A stretch of DNA of 64,000 nucleotides from Holothuria scabra (lineage: Eukaryota > Echinodermata > Holothuroidea > Aspidochirotida > Holothuriidae): positions 33,483,884 through 33,547,883 of the forward strand of contig CM074200.1 of assembly GCA_037179385.1 (NCBI GenBank). Direction: 5' to 3'. This document shows positions 1 to 13,379 of this stretch, one piece after another. Position 1 is the stretch's first letter. Every line of letters starts with the position of its first letter. The notes below the pieces were generated by a model that was not told where the DNA came from, searched no databases, and was given only the letters and a program-made list of their open reading frames with translations. The position numbers and the translations under genes are program-made.

Positions 1-1240
1 GGCACACGAGAAAATATAAATATACAATTTAGTGTATATAGTAATCAGTGGCGTAGCTTCGTGGGCTTATGGGATCGAGTCCTTCTCGTCTGTGGAGAAT
101 GAGAGCTGCAATAACTACAATCTTGGACAAAACTAGATGGGACACCCCCGCTCCCTTGTGCAATGTTGGAGATAATGAGGTCAATTCGGGACGCATCATT
201 TTCTTTGGGAACCAACCGTGACATTGTACTGGAGGACAGGGGTTTCGCAAATCTATTTCCAGTAGGACACAACAATTTAAAGGGGGGGGGGGGAGTAGAG
301 GTCGTGCAAATACCACTCGTCACCATAAACAACATAGAGACGTGAGGTGTTCCAACAGTTTTGTCCAAGATTGTAGGTCGTCGTCACTGCTAGAGTCACT
401 TATGGTAGTTTTATTGAATATCGTGAGTGACGGTGACTGTGGCTGCGAACTTGACCACGATTTTAATAAACTTTTTTGTCAATCAGCATGCATTGTCATT
501 GGAAACTACACACTGCATCTCAAAGTGACGCATCGAAATTGACGTAGTGTGAACGCATCCTGTACAGACATCCATGCGTCTTGACGTATCCGGAAGGATG
601 CGGGAAAAAAACGTGTCGTATCCGGAACGGAACGTAACGCATCCTGTGTGGACAAGCCTTAAGAATGTCATAATGCCATAATTACGGAACCTTTCCATGA
701 ATCAAATGGATGGTTCTGCTTTCAATGTTTTTACTCTTATGAAAACAATTTAAATGACGCAGCTCAAAACAAATGTTTACGCCACCCACTAGCATTATCA
801 AGGATGGAATTTTACATTAATGTATACTGGCTGGGTAAAGAGATATCTTCCCTACTGCCTACGTTGACTTCTTTGAAGTTTTTCACCACTTTCTTCTCTA
901 GCTTCGAAGGAGGCCTATAGTTGACCTTCCTTCATCTCACAGTTGAAAAAAATGTGTAGGCCTAGTTTCTTCGCGAAAATATAATTATAATAGCGCAGAT
1001 GAGAGGCTCAAAAGTTGAAGAAGTACCAACATTTGCATCTGAGCCCCCTTCTGAGAGCAAAATTTTTTCAAAGGACACCCTCAACTTGGACCCCTTCCTC
1101 AGGACGTCGGGCCATCTGCATTGTCCATCGTAAAGATCATGAATACACCACTAATACCCCGGACGGCGGTCAAGAATGGGGACGATGAGTCGACTTTGCC
1201 CCCTCACACCAAAAACCTGACTTCGCCCCTGGTGTCCACA
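1..1240. mobile_element. hAT-like terminal sequences, unresolved element
   Basis: CAGTGGCGTAGCTTC at 46 has the form of a hAT 5' terminus, and ACTTCGCCCCTG ending at 1231 that of a hAT 3' terminus. Their flanks (ATAGTAAT and GTGTCCAC) do not form an 8-bp duplication, so these may be ends of two different copies. No transposase ORF is seen. Confidence 0.45.
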
Positions 1241-1280
1241 GTGGCGTAGCTACATATTTTTTGCGGGGGAGAGGGTGCAT
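1239..1280 (+). mobile_element. Second hAT-like 5' terminus
   Basis: CAGTGGCGTAGCTAC starts at 1239, seven bases after the preceding hAT-like end. Its matching 3' end was not found. Confidence 0.35.
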
Positions 1281-3460
1281 CCAAACTTTACGATTTTGTG
1301 AAAACCGCTGTACTAGGGACTAAATTTGCGGACCGCGAAGTGCGCTAAAACGTTCGTCCTTTTTCGAATATTTGAAAATATGGAGCTTGTATTGCAGAAA
1401 AGTTTGGATTTTGAGTTTCCTGTAAGGAAATTTGAAAAGTTGGGGAATTACTGGAGAATTTGTATACCCTGTTAAATATGAGACTGGGCGGCGACCAAAG
1501 ATCGTCGGTACTAGATTATGTTATCCAACGCCTACGAAATAAGGCTCTCCAACGAAATTTAAGAGCTTAAACTGGAGAAAATTTGGAATTTTATGAAAGG
1601 AGATTTATAAAAACAGCACTGCAGTTACCGTTGTACTTGATGATCTGGTGTCACATGTAGCAAATTTCCGATTTTGTCACCTCCAGAGCTCGGAAAAGTT
1701 TACAAAATTGAAGGTATGAGTGAGCACCTCTGCTTAGGAATTGTAATTTGCGGCGCTCGAAGCGCGCGGAAAATTTTGCTTTTTGGAACAACTAAAGAAA
1801 CGTCTTGTTCAACAATGCGCATCAACCCTAAATTTGAGCTGGCCGCGGCTCTTTTTCCAGTTGTGGCTCACTGGCATGTTTTCTCTACTCCATTGCTTAT
1901 GCGAAGCGTCACGCACGAAGAGGGACATATTCTAAGCATTCTGGGTAAATTTTAATTTTTATTTTTTATTCATTTCCCATGTTCGGTTCGAGATATTTTC
2001 AATTGAACATGGAAACTTTTATACATGAAATGACTTGAAGTAATCAGGCGTGATGTCATGGATTCACATTGTTGGACAATGTTTTCTTTTAGGCGACCTC
2101 CTTTTAAATTTTCCACCAGTCTTTGCAACTTAACTTAAATGTATTGATGCAATATGTGCATCCGGTGCAATAAAACTTTTAAAAACTTAATACGCCTAAG
2201 GGACAAAATAGCAGCCCTTATCAATTCAAGATCATACTAATTAATAAGAAAGAAAGGCAAAAAAAAAAGAAATATTGGCCAACAATGCAAATCCAGGACA
2301 ACACACATTCTTTCTTCAAGTTCACTTTTCATCATAGAAAATATGTCAGTTTCAATCTCGAGAACCGAACTTGAGAAATGAATGAAATTCTCACCAGAAT
2401 GGAATATGCTCCTCTTTAACATATTCCAAAATCAATTTGGCAATGGAATTTTCTTTTTGGCAGGTTTCACCATGTCAGGTAAATATTCCCAAATTCCAAT
2501 GTTGCCAATATACTCACAGTCGAAGTTGAACCATCTCCCTGGTTGAACCTAGGCCAATTAACAGTTTGAGAGAAAAAGTTCCACGGCGGTGAACTATGAA
2601 GCACGGAAAAGCTCCCAATTAGCCTTGGCTTGCATCATCAATAGGTTCCCTGTAGCAAACTAAATTGATTACTATGCTTAATATGCATATGGTGCGTAAA
2701 GGCTTACACGAAATTAATTTGAAGCTTACATCACTCGCACGATGCGTTCTTGAAATTATCTATTATTCACACCTTGATTGGGGTGGGGTGTGTGGTTTGG
2801 GGGACGGGTTTCCAAGCTGGGAAAGATCTCTCCCTTCTTTTTGACCTCTGCTATGTAATATTGTAACCTCCCTTTTTTGCTACTGTATTAGTTTGTGTGT
2901 GTGTGTGTTTATCAGTAGTCTGCTTGTTGTTGTTTTTCTTTCTCAGGGAGTGCATATTTTCAAGCCCCCCGGGGTTTTTGTGTACTTCCTTTCGCTTTTA
3001 TATGTCCTTATATTCTTTTGTTGAGCTTATACTCTATATGTGTATGTTTATATGTAAAAGCAATAAAATAATAAACGAAACGAAACAATTATTATCATTG
3101 TGGTTATAAAAAATTATTACAATTTTCTCGCTACCTACAATTTCTTTCAAAGTCAGAAATTACTACCTAAATTTTCTAGCTGTAAATTTTCAATGTGATA
3201 AAATTTCAATGGCAGTGTTTCCATTTCTCGAACATTCAGGAAATTTTCCTTTGTATGTTACCAAAATATTCTAGATCACGACAGGCATGTCTTATGGTAG
3301 TCCCCCCCCCCCCCCTTGCACTTGACAAACTTATCATGCGCAACTGCCATATGCTTACGTAGCTGAAGGAGCAGCTTCAGGATTACAGCCAATTGATGTT
3401 TTCTCATTTGAAGACTTCACGTCTCTGCAGTATAACGTAGTTCACAATTCGTTGCCTCAT
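1281..3460. other. AT-rich non-coding stretch, nothing recognised
   Basis: No exon, RNA gene or bounded repeat recognised. It contains a (GT)n tract near 2891-2908 and a poly-C tract at 3302-3315 just beyond 3300. Confidence 0.4.
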
Positions 3461-3465
3461 GGGAT

Positions 3466-3850
3466 TCTGTGACACAGTGTGGTATAAACCGAGCTCAGTA
3501 CGGAGCATATAGTAGCGAACACCGTGCCCTTGTTTTCGTCAGTACGTGCATATACAACACTAAGTGTTTAGCCAAGTCGAACGAAAACAGGGGTCTCAGT
3601 CCTGCTTTATTTAAGATTAAAATGCAAATTTTTACACCAAAACTGCAATCCACTGAAAAAAAACCACACTTTAGATCCCTCTTCATATGGATTAAGAAAG
3701 AATGTTTTCGCCAAATTTTCATGTAAAAAAAACCTCAAATTTTGAAATACGTCAGTGTAGCAGTAGAAGCGGGATGCAGGTTTGTCGGTTTTTCCCGACG
3801 ATTTGGAGGATGTGCCTATGTGTATAGCCACCAAGAAGGAGGGTATATTC
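3466..3850 (+). repeat. Dispersed repeat B, copy 1
   Basis: Shares extended similarity with 40900-41290 in IPO7 intron 20, including GAGCTCAGTACG-like, AAAATGCAAATTTTTACACC-like and GATCCCTC segments in the same order. No coding content; family unidentified. Confidence 0.6.
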
Positions 3851-5731
3851 TAACCAGAATAGCGGAAGTTTGGCCCTCCGTCTTCGTGAGCAGCCTCTGC
3901 ATTTAAGCCTATGCCTACCATAGTGCCGCGCCATAAGCTATCTACAATGTTAGCAACCTAAGTTGAGAAAGTTCCCTCAATTGAACTGGTTCCCTCAAAC
4001 AGCGAGTGTCACTGATTAGAAACATAACTCTTTTAAACATTAGGTACATGCCTCCTGTGCGATATCGGTTTCCTCTATGATGCCTATCAAAATTCCTTGA
4101 TACCGGGTACGTCTGTCTCATGAGGTGGAGGAATCCGGGTAGGTTTACGGCCTGATGCGGCGGGCCGGGGGTACTTGTGAAATGATTCTATTTTAATTAT
4201 TGTGGATGCATATTGACTATCTGATGTCGGTTATCCCCGTCCCGACTTTTGACAATCCAGTTACGCTACACTGCATAAAAACAAACAAAGAAGTCAATAC
4301 ACCGATATCTATCGAAACCAGCCCAGTACAAATGCATTGGACAGAAGGGGACCTCCTACTCGGGCCACGTAGACTATCCCACTCATTGGCAACTATTTGG
4401 AAGAAACTCCGGTGAGTCCTAATATCAAACCTTGTGAGACGCTTCTCTAGCTTTTTACAATGGCCACAAATTCGAGAATTGCTCTGCCAGACAAAAGAGG
4501 ATTTATAACAGAAAGAACTCTGAAAACCCGAAGCATGTCTCCCAAAATCCTCCTCAACTTCAGCCTGCTAGAGCTGCGGAAGCCGGAAATGCCAGTGTAT
4601 TGTGATGTGGTATAAGGTGGGTGTCTATCCTGTAGACAGGTTTGTTCCAAAGAAATTTATCCTTTTCAGGCTCCAAGCCTAAGTGGCATTGTCAAGATTA
4701 CCAACTCCTTCATAGAAATTAAGAGCCGAGCAATATATTGTCTTTACTAAAACTGCGCTTGCAGCAACATCTGCACATTTGACTTCTCCTGCACTGTAAT
4801 TCTACTTCATATTACACTCACGAAGTGCTTATATGAAGAAATGTACACCTGCCAGTTTCATTGTACTTTTGCAATCGAAGATAATAGACCGTGGTTACAC
4901 GGCTATCCTCTTCTTTGTGTTAGCATTACTGCTAACCTAGATATTTCTAAAAACTTCTGAAAACACCGCTGATTATATTATGATCTGAAACTTAAAGGAG
5001 AAAAATATACTACTTTGCAATTGTCTGCAGTGCAAAATATTTACTTAGCTTTCTGCGACGAAGAAAATAATCTATCCAAGTCTTTTTGCATAACGCATCG
5101 TTCTCATTTCTAACATTGTCATGGAGCATATACTATCATCTGCAGATTGTACACGATGTGAGAGAACTATCATTATAGCTAATGAAAATTAAAGGCCAAA
5201 TCCTCTTACCCTTGACAGTTCCAATTCTCCTAACATAGCCTACTTAAGCCTCTCCTGACCAAGAAAGAGCCCTCTCGGTTTTTTTCTATTGTATTTAACG
5301 ATTAACCCACTGGTTCACCGGATTGACATATATACAGTGTTTACAAAATTAAAGGAAAAGTTAAAAAGAATGGAACTATTCAACAAAAGGTATACAAAAA
5401 CAAATTTTTCTGAATTAATTTAATAATACTGGGCAGGCGGTAAACTCCAAATTCGACTTACTTAGAAGGCCTGTCACATCGACGAATTTGCCTAATGCTT
5501 TCTTTTTCTCTTGTATCGAGGTCACAAAATAATAAAACTATTGGCTCACTTGATCGCCTGTTCTAACATAAATACAGTTTTCCATCATTAAACATCATGC
5601 AGAATATCGGTTAACAATTATAATTACTGAATAATTTAAGATCATACGTAACGATAATGGCGTTACATACCTGCTAATCAGAAGATTAAACACACACAAT
5701 TAAATCACAGAGTGTTAATATCATGGAAATA
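3851..5731. other. Non-coding stretch, nothing firmly recognised
   Basis: One 71-codon frame at 4200-4415 ends near a GTGAGT donor-like site, but I cannot assign it to a family or find a partner exon. The rest shows no feature. Confidence 0.35.
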
Positions 5732-6838
5732 TCAGCCAGTATCAAAAATAAAACGATAATTAATCTCTGACTCCTGGTCGAATTCGATCACTTTTGCCAT
5801 TTGAAATATGCTCCAGAATTTAGACATTTTTCCTTTTGATTTGAAAAAGTGATAAAGCCTTTCGATTTTCTTTTTAAGCGAGTTGTAAAAATACTTATTG
5901 ATGCTTGAAACGTGGTCATCGTTTAAGACAGATAACCTAGCTTTATAGATAACACTCTTGTATATGGTAAATACGAAATCCACTAAAAGACGCTTTTTAC
6001 TGGAATGGGTCAAATCAGCTCCAAAAAGTGTGATTAAAACCCATGTATTAAGATTATCTCCCTCTAAAATGCTTCCTATAGTTTCCGGACAGTTTTACCC
6101 CATAGACTGTTAAGCACGGCGCAAGCTATAAAAAGATGGAAAATACTTTCAGTTTCCATACCGCACAGAGTGCAAAGGGGAGACTCTGTAATTCCAAACT
6201 TATGAAGCTTCTCGTTTGTAAACAAAATATTGTGTAAAATTTTAGAGTTAAGATCGGCTTCATAATTTGTACAAAGCCCCTTGTAGACCTTGGGCCACCG
6301 CTTTGAAAAATCAAGATCTGTAAACCTCATTGACCAGAATACTTCGCCCTTTGAAGGACTTCGTGTTATAATCACGTAGAAGGTGGGTCGCACCCTTAGT
6401 GGTTAAGCTGGAGACAACACAAATGTTATCATCTATAATAAGTTAGGATCTATCTATAATGTTAGGAATGTCAACATCGTGATTATTAGCGACTTCATCT
6501 GAAACAAAGATTTTGTCTAACCAACCTTTCGGTAAGCTTTCTAAAATTGTCTGCAAAGTAATGCTTACTCTAGTAATGCTTACTATTTTGATATCTGCGT
6601 TAGCCTTGGGGTTAGCCAGTTGAATACACTCCAAGACACCCTCCTCTGGAAAGCGGCTGGACAAAATTTCATACGTAATGTCATAAACATAGACGATAGC
6701 ACCATCAATAAATTCTCTATTTAGTAGCCCGTTGCCAGAGCAGTCTCTTATAAAGGAGTTATGAAAGATAGGTTGAGAAAGAATTTCGGACCTGTCGCCC
6801 GGTGGGCATAACTTGTCCCTGATAACCTTTCGTCATGC
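5732..6838 (-). pseudogene. Broken LINE reverse-transcriptase 3' fragment (L1/Tx1-like)
   Basis: Read on the - strand, successive frames give QPIFHNSFIRDC, then LPKGWLDKI, then SKRWPKVYKG, KILHNILFTNEKLHK, a CTLC..E..FHLF..C zinc-binding motif and a C-terminal helix KSVIYKARL. This is the order found at the end of L1/Tx1-type LINE proteins: thumb, connector, zf-RVT, tail. There are at least two frameshifts (about 6400-6440 and about 6080-6090) and an in-frame stop near 6838. The catalytic palm and endonuclease are absent, so it is a dead 5'-truncated copy. Confidence 0.75.
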
Positions 6839-9180
6839 AAGAAGAAGCCCTCTCAGTACATGCATTACCGTATAAGGCTACAATACTATGTATGTTTTTT
6901 TAATTTGCTGTGAACGAGCTGTGCAAACTTAAAAATCCTGTAGGCCTTTAAAAATATTGTAGTTTGGGTTTCACATGTACAAAACTGCGCTCCAGAAAAA
7001 ACTAGATGTCAGCCCCCATGAAATTTGAAAACTCTGGTCCCAGCTCCCCATGAAAAAATGTTTGGTTTTCGCCCCTTGGCTCTTCGCCTGAGAGTCGAGG
7101 GGACTTTTAGAAAAAAGCTCCCCATGAAAAAAATCGCGACTACGTCAACATAGGGTATCACAATTTTTATTTTCAAAGCCTTGTTGATAAAAAAAAAAAT
7201 CGATTCTGCCTGCAACCGACAAGTTATGCCGTTTACCTCTGATAAGGAATAAGAAGCTAAAAACAAGCCCATTAAATAATTGTTAATGTGTAAGTCAAGG
7301 TACGGTACTAAGTTCTGAAGGGAAAGATGTGTGAGTAAAATTTTTTTCCGGACACTTTTTGTTCAAACAAAAACTCAAAGTACGCAACCAAAACTGATCA
7401 AGTTCGACCCGTGTTCGACCTCCTTCCGTCAAACCGCTTCCCTTGTCGGGTTTTTTTTTTTTTGGGGGGGGGGGCCGATGTGCTCTGTTTAACAAGAAAT
7501 TTCCCAACGTTCGACTCTGAAAAAGCCTGCGCTCAACTCAAATTTGAATTACACCTAAGTACGTGGCCCAGTTGAAAGCCTCAGTCAAGAGACTATTGGC
7601 AATGACAGTTTTTACAGTTTGCTCTATGAAGGCTATTGTGTTCCCCAGTCTAGTTTTTGCTCCGACTCCCTTTTTCCTCTCTGTTTTTATAGTTTATTTT
7701 TTACTTTTCTGCCTCCGTTTATTCCCCTTTCCTATCTTCGGCTTTGTTTTGGTAATCATGTCCTACGTGAATTTTTAAATGAGTGACTATACACGCTTCA
7801 ATCAGGTTGTGCAAGCAACACAAGGCTTAGCTCTTTGTGGTTCGTTGCAACTAGTGATGTGTTTTCATAAATGAGTTTCCAGTTCCGAGTTGAAACCGAT
7901 TTTATACTCCACGTAGGTATGATAAGCATTTGATTTAAAAGGTCTCTATTTACATGCAACATGTGATTAAAATTGAAGTGATCGGCCCCTCAGTCTGTTT
8001 TCCCCCAAATTCTCCATCGGCTACATTGGAATCGATTTCTGCCATTTCACCTGAGTTGCCTACCAATTTCTGGAGAGATCTATTCATGGAATTGTAAGAG
8101 AATGTGTTCTCTGTAAAGTGGTGGGCTAGATTTTCTTCCAACGCAATATAGAGGAATCTTTGTTAAATGAAATTTGGGAGCGGCATTTTGTTGCAAAGCC
8201 TAGGTCAACTAGGCAAGAAAAATCCCAATTTACACAAGGTAAAAAGAGCTTGCGGACTCAGCAGGAGTTAGTGTCAGCAGGGAGGTGTATCCAGGGAGGT
8301 GTAACTAGACCTTCCTCGTGTCAGGCTCTGGATTTGTCAGATGCTGGACTTGAGTGTACCGTGAAAGACGTTACCGCATTTTGACAACTTGTCAGTAATG
8401 TTTCGGAGACGGGGTTTCCTTCCAAGAAAATACATGTTACTAACCTTGCATCCGAATTTTAAGTTCCGGGTATTTAGGCTGTTTGTGTATCCAAAATTAT
8501 CTGCTTTGCTCTAAATAAAGGTGGCGCTTAGCTATAGACCCCCAGCCACTGTAAATAAAAGCTACAGAATTTGGAAGAAACTTTGTCCTTTATAACAAGT
8601 AAAGTACTGGGTTAAATTTCTTCTAATGACTTAATGAATTGAAAATGAGATAAAGTTACTTACAGTAAGTTACCTACAAGCATCCATGACGAATTGTCGC
8701 CTTTTGCTCGAATGGTCCTTTTTCAAATGTCCCAAATAAAATTTTGTAGAAAGGCCATGAGAATTGTCCAAATGTTTCAGCAATCTAATACCGTATGTAT
8801 GTAACCTTTTCGGTTATGCTATGTTCTTTGTAAAAAGCTAATGTGCAATGATGGATAATCACAAACCTTGATAATATAGGATATCGCACTTGGGTTTTTA
8901 GTAATTTAACCTTATATGTGAGGAGGGAGTCACACTTTGCAGAAAGTGGTAGAAAAATAAATATGTATGTTAATCTTTACATGGACCAGTGACGTAGTCA
9001 CGAGGCCACTGAACCATATAACCTTGATGCCATCGTCCTTAAATGTGTAGCATACGCATACTAAACGTAACTGAAATAATACTTCAAAGGTAGATTATGT
9101 TTCACCAGATTACATTCAAGGACATCACCCAATTTTTCAAAATTTGCCAGACCCCTAGAGTAAAGCGGCGATCACACACC
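6839..9180. other. Gene-free region with repeat fragments
   Basis: Contains a segment at 7060-7117 that recurs inverted at 17853-17910, a poly-T/poly-G tract at 7450-7473, and T-rich sequence at 7600-7780 whose open frame looks like composition rather than a gene. Nothing else recognised. Confidence 0.4.
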
Positions 9181-9181
9181 A

Positions 9182-10365
9182 CAGTGGCGGAATGATAAGT
9201 GGCGGGCCCCACTTCCAAAAACGGTTGAACTTTTTACTTCATAAAACAAAATGTGGCCTTATTCCAAATAAATGAGAAGCGTCATATTTGCTTAATGACA
9301 CCCTCCAATTATCCCCTTATCCTCAACTTTTCCCCTTCCTCGCACCATATAACCCCTGCAGTTTGTTGAGCATATTTCTGATCATTTTGCACTTTTTCTT
9401 TCTTCTTGTTGATTTAAAGATTTGGTTGCAAAAAGAAAGCTTAAAACAAAGACTGCTTAAAATCTGCTTACAAGTTCCGTAAAATGCCATTTCCGATTGT
9501 CTGAGAGGTTACGTTTTCCAAAATTTTCTGAACTCTCCACGCTAACTGATGGTGACGCTCCGCTCAGAAAGTCCTTTGGGCATAGGCGTAAGAGGCGGGG
9601 GAGGCAGGTCGCAGACTTGACCCTTAACTTCCACAAACTCTACAATTCGTGCAGGAATTCTGAAAATTTTGGACAGCCATTTGAGTTTCAAAAAATTGTT
9701 TTTCAGACAATTCCTAAGCGTCCCCCGAAATTTTAAACGGTATGACCTAAAAAGTAAAGAAACGTCGTAACCGCGGGTCCGCGGTAAAATTGTTATGAAA
9801 AATCAACAAAGTTCCAAAAGTTCGCTGCACATTTGGGCAGCCCAAAAGGTATCTTTCGTGTTTTACTTCACATTTGTCATTCACAATTCAACATAATGAC
9901 CGAAATGGTCGAACATCGAAATCCTTTCAACAAGTTGCCCGAAAAACATAAAAGTGTCCTAGCCAGGGTAACATGTTAACGATAAATCAGAGAGAGAGAG
10001 AGAGAAAAAAATCGCGGCACATTTGGGAAGCCTGTGGCTTGAAAGAAACAATTAAAAGCCTGTTTTTGGTTTTAAATCTCATGCAACATAATGCTCGAAA
10101 TGGCCTATTATGCTAATGCTTTAAATCTTTGCACTAAAAACAAAGAACGCTTTTTCAAACTTAAAATTTTCATGAAAAATAAAAATGATAAAAAACATTT
10201 GCGACACATTGGGGTAGCTTGTGAAAAAAGATTTTTCCTCAGTCTCAATTAACACTGTAGTCTTGCCAAATCTTTTTCCGAAATGGTGAAATACTGGGGA
10301 GAAGGTTAAAAAAGTTCTGGAGTGTTTTCAATTGCCAAATTAATTATACCGAACAGACGGGAGTC
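9182..10365. mobile_element. hAT-like debris
   Basis: CAGTGGCGGAATG at 9182 and CATAGGCGTAAGAGGCGGGG at 9580 resemble hAT 5' termini. The segment CCAAAATTTTCTGAAC...GACGCTCCGCTC at about 9518-9562 recurs near 10410-10460 and, inverted, at 16545-16605. A (GA)n tract lies near 9989-10003. Boundaries and duplications could not be resolved. Confidence 0.4.
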
Positions 10366-10991
10366 GTAGGTCGCCATTAGTGGGGTCCATCTGGAAGGTT
10401 GCAAGGCCCAAAATTTTCTTGTTCGCTCCGCGCCAACTATGGTGGCGCTCCGCTTTGATAGTGTACACAATTCAATCATCCATGAATGACCTTGCCCCCT
10501 GTAAAAAATACTGCGGACGCCCATGCTGTGAACGCAGTTATTTCGCACATTTTTTTCATTGAATTCACCGTAACATGTTCAAAAAACTGTTTAGATTGCA
10601 CGAGAGAGCTTGTAGAATCTCAGAGCTTCCAGGGCCCTAAGGCGGGCCCTGGACCCATGCCAGTGGGACTTCGCGCTTCGCGCTCGTGATGAGCGCTACG
10701 CGTGCACATAGGGTTCGTTTCACGAGTCTAACCATTCCATCTTTTTCACTGATTGTCCCCCCCCCTAAATTTTTATGCTTCCGCCGCCATTGCTAAAATC
10801 GTCTTTATTTATTGTTTACATGAATTTCAGACCCTCATATTTAGTGAAATTGGAGAATTTAAGATACAAATTAGTGTACAACCATCCATGATAGAGGTAA
10901 GTAAGGAAATCGAGAGATTTAAAGGTGACGGATCCTAGCTATGGCCGACTGAAATCAGTCCATCACTTGCTGTCCGGATTCTTGTATAGGA
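10366..10991 (+). repeat. Dispersed repeat A, copy 1, interrupted
   Basis: GCCATTAGTGGGGTCCAT at about 10373-10390 and the segment 10785-10991 match the two halves of copies at 31733-31960 and 46790-47045. About 390 bp of other sequence, including hAT-like pieces and a GC-rich palindromic stretch at 10633-10700, separates the halves. Confidence 0.55.
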
Positions 10992-11389
10992 GAAACGAAG
11001 ACGACATGCCGTCTTCGATCGTTTCAACAACCACAAACACGCACCATTTTACAGAGGCTTCCTGGTTTTCTGTCGCAGAACATCCTTTCTCGACAGAACA
11101 CACTGTTACACAATCTGAAGCTATTCATCTGGAAAGGCAACTTTATGGACGGCGATCAATGGAAAGCCGAAATGATTAAAGGTAAAGAGTAGTTCCAGAA
11201 AAAAATTTTGAAGAAAAAGCTAAATAACACAATTTTTATCTTATTTCTCTTCAAAGTATCTGTCATTACATTTTATGACTTTACTATTGCATATTCAAGG
11301 TAAAGCAAGCAGTTATTTCTGGTAAATTTCACATTTGAAGAGAAAACACATTGTCACATGACTCCCAATAGCCAGTCATGAAACTGGAC

Positions 11390-12676
11390 GCTTTCGGGCC
11401 AAGTCGTCCCCAAACCAACTCGTCCCCAAACCAACTCGTCCCCAAACCAAGTCGTCCTCAAGTCAAGTCGTCCCCAAACCAAGTCGGCACCAATATGAGA
11501 AATTAGTGAAAAATTAGTGGGAAATAGTTACTTTCATGGATACTTCTTATAAATTATGGAAAATAATGTCTTTCTTGAGGTTTTCTCTTCCCACGTCGGT
11601 TTTCTTTCAATGGACAATCCTGGTAGCAATGGGCAATCCTGGTAGCAATCCTCATGCATAGTCATACCGTGTTAGGCCTAGGCCTATGGTGTTTCACAGG
11701 GGAGAGGGAGCACTGAATTTCACCCAGAGATTTGCTAACGGGGAGGGGTATAAAACAAACTCTCAAGTGGTAGTCTAACTCTCGGTTCTTTTTGCATATA
11801 TGACTCCGAATTTTGGCTAATCTGTTTGCTAAATTGTTTTATATACGCTCCAGATTTTTTTCATTGGTAAGGCAGTGAGGTCATGGAGCGCGTCAAGATC
11901 TATAATGATGTGGGGGGGGGGGAATATTACAGTATGTCTATAAAGGACATATTACTAACTCCGTTAATCGGATTATATTAGGGGCCGGCTAACTGCAGAG
12001 CCTGGACGCCGGCTGGGGAAAGTTCTACGACGGCGGACTGAGGGGTGTCCAACTAGTTGTCTAAAATGTCATGGCAAATTGCTGGGATGGCACTTTTAAA
12101 ATTTCCAGGCTGAAGGGGGGGGGGGGGATGGTTGCCCAAATCTCTTCTTTCATGGCGGCCAGGTGTTTATTTCATTTTTAACAATAACCTATAATAGCAC
12201 AACGAAAATCAATACTTTCAAAGGTCGTTTACTTAAATTTTAATTTTTTAACCTATAAATTTGATTGGGGGAATGGGATATTTATAAGAACACTGCGCAC
12301 AGTGCCCTCCTTTGGTTAACCACAGCCAGACCATGGCCTACCCACAACATTACCACTATTTTGTACCAACGTATATTAACTTCGCCTAACGTTACACCTG
12401 TTGAAGAACCTCAGGCTGTGTGAGAGATAAAATCACGCAAGTCACTAATTCTTGAGATACCAACGTAAATTAATTAAGCCTACACCTGCTGTAGAATCTG
12501 CGTAAGAGATAATATCACACAAGTCACTCTTGCATAATTTAAGTGTATAAAATCACACCATTTCTCATATTGGGAACGAGTTGGTTTGGGGACGCCGACT
12601 TGGCTTGGGGACGACTTGGCTTGGGGACGAGTTTGCTTGGGGACGAGTTGGTTTGGGGACGACTTGGCCTGCTTCG
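11390..12676. mobile_element. Foldback-type element with 16-bp subrepeats in its inverted ends
   Basis: The left end holds five tandem copies of a 16-bp unit (AAGTCGTCCCCAAACC and variants, 11401-11480). The right end holds about five copies in reverse complement (12576-12669). The inner parts (AATATGAGAA at 11492-11501 and TTCTCATATT near 12562) also pair. Perfect 8-bp direct repeats AACTGGAC flank it at 11382-11389 and 12677-12684. This matches the design of sea-urchin TU foldback transposons (tandem subrepeats in long inverted ends, 8-bp duplication). The interior of about 1.05 kb has no recognisable ORF, so the copy is non-autonomous. Confidence 0.75.
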
Positions 12677-12684
12677 AACTGGAC

Positions 12685-13379
12685 AGTCTACTACACTTCT
12701 TCAATTTGGGATGACTGTTCCTGCCTTTTAAACTGATCTTATCCCTCAGAACTGCCAAAACTGCAGGGGTCTGAACAAAGATAGGCATTTTGAACGAGTT
12801 TTCGTAGTAGAATATATTTAATTTGCTTTCATTACTCAAGTCTAAGAGGAAGACGTAGCTAGGACCTCAAAATAATCATGGACTACGTTTGTTGTAATAT
12901 GTTGGCATTGGTTACACTCACACCCATTACATGGGGGCTTGTGATGTATGCATATTTACTTGAAATAGAAAAAATAGGTAATTAGGCCTAAAATCGAAAG
13001 TGAACCGCTCCCAACCGCAATACCTGGAGCGACATAACTGTACCGCAATTACAGAAATGGAAGTTGCAAGTTTCCGTAGTTTAAACTTTTGTAGAGCGCG
13101 ATGACAGATTATGTCATTTGCGTAGACTCTGGGGAAGTATTTCTTTATACCTCTTTAGTATAAAAATTTATATGTCTTTATACTAACCTTAATTTTTTGT
13201 CTTTATTAAAAAAAATTACTCAATCTCATGCCTTATGGAGCATTTTTGATGTCTAGAGTCGATTTTTAATCAAATACTGCTCACTTATTGGAAGTCAAAC
13301 GTTTGGATATGGTGCAAGTAACCTTTGACCTTTTCTTCATTTTTGTCCATTCTCAAAATTTCCCGGCACACACGTTTTG
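12685..13379. other. Region upstream of IPO7/8
   Basis: AT-rich; the promoter is presumed to lie here or in the first part of intron 1. No TATA box or initiator is convincing enough to report. Confidence 0.3.

Noticed and set aside
4200..4415. 71-codon frame ending near a donor-like GTGAGT
   Set aside because: No recognisable family, no matching acceptor or neighbouring exon; kept only as a note.
7563..7778. Hydrophobic 71-codon frame resembling a membrane protein
   Set aside because: Explained by T-rich composition; no start context, no partner exons.
9182..10793. A single complete hAT from CAGTGGCGGAATG to CCGCCATTG
   Set aside because: Flanks do not match as an 8-bp duplication, and the right end aligns better as part of dispersed repeat A.
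11401..11480. Regularly spaced short repeats resembling a CRISPR array
   Set aside because: The units abut without unique spacers, and the window is a eukaryotic genome with an inverted partner array; it is a transposon end.
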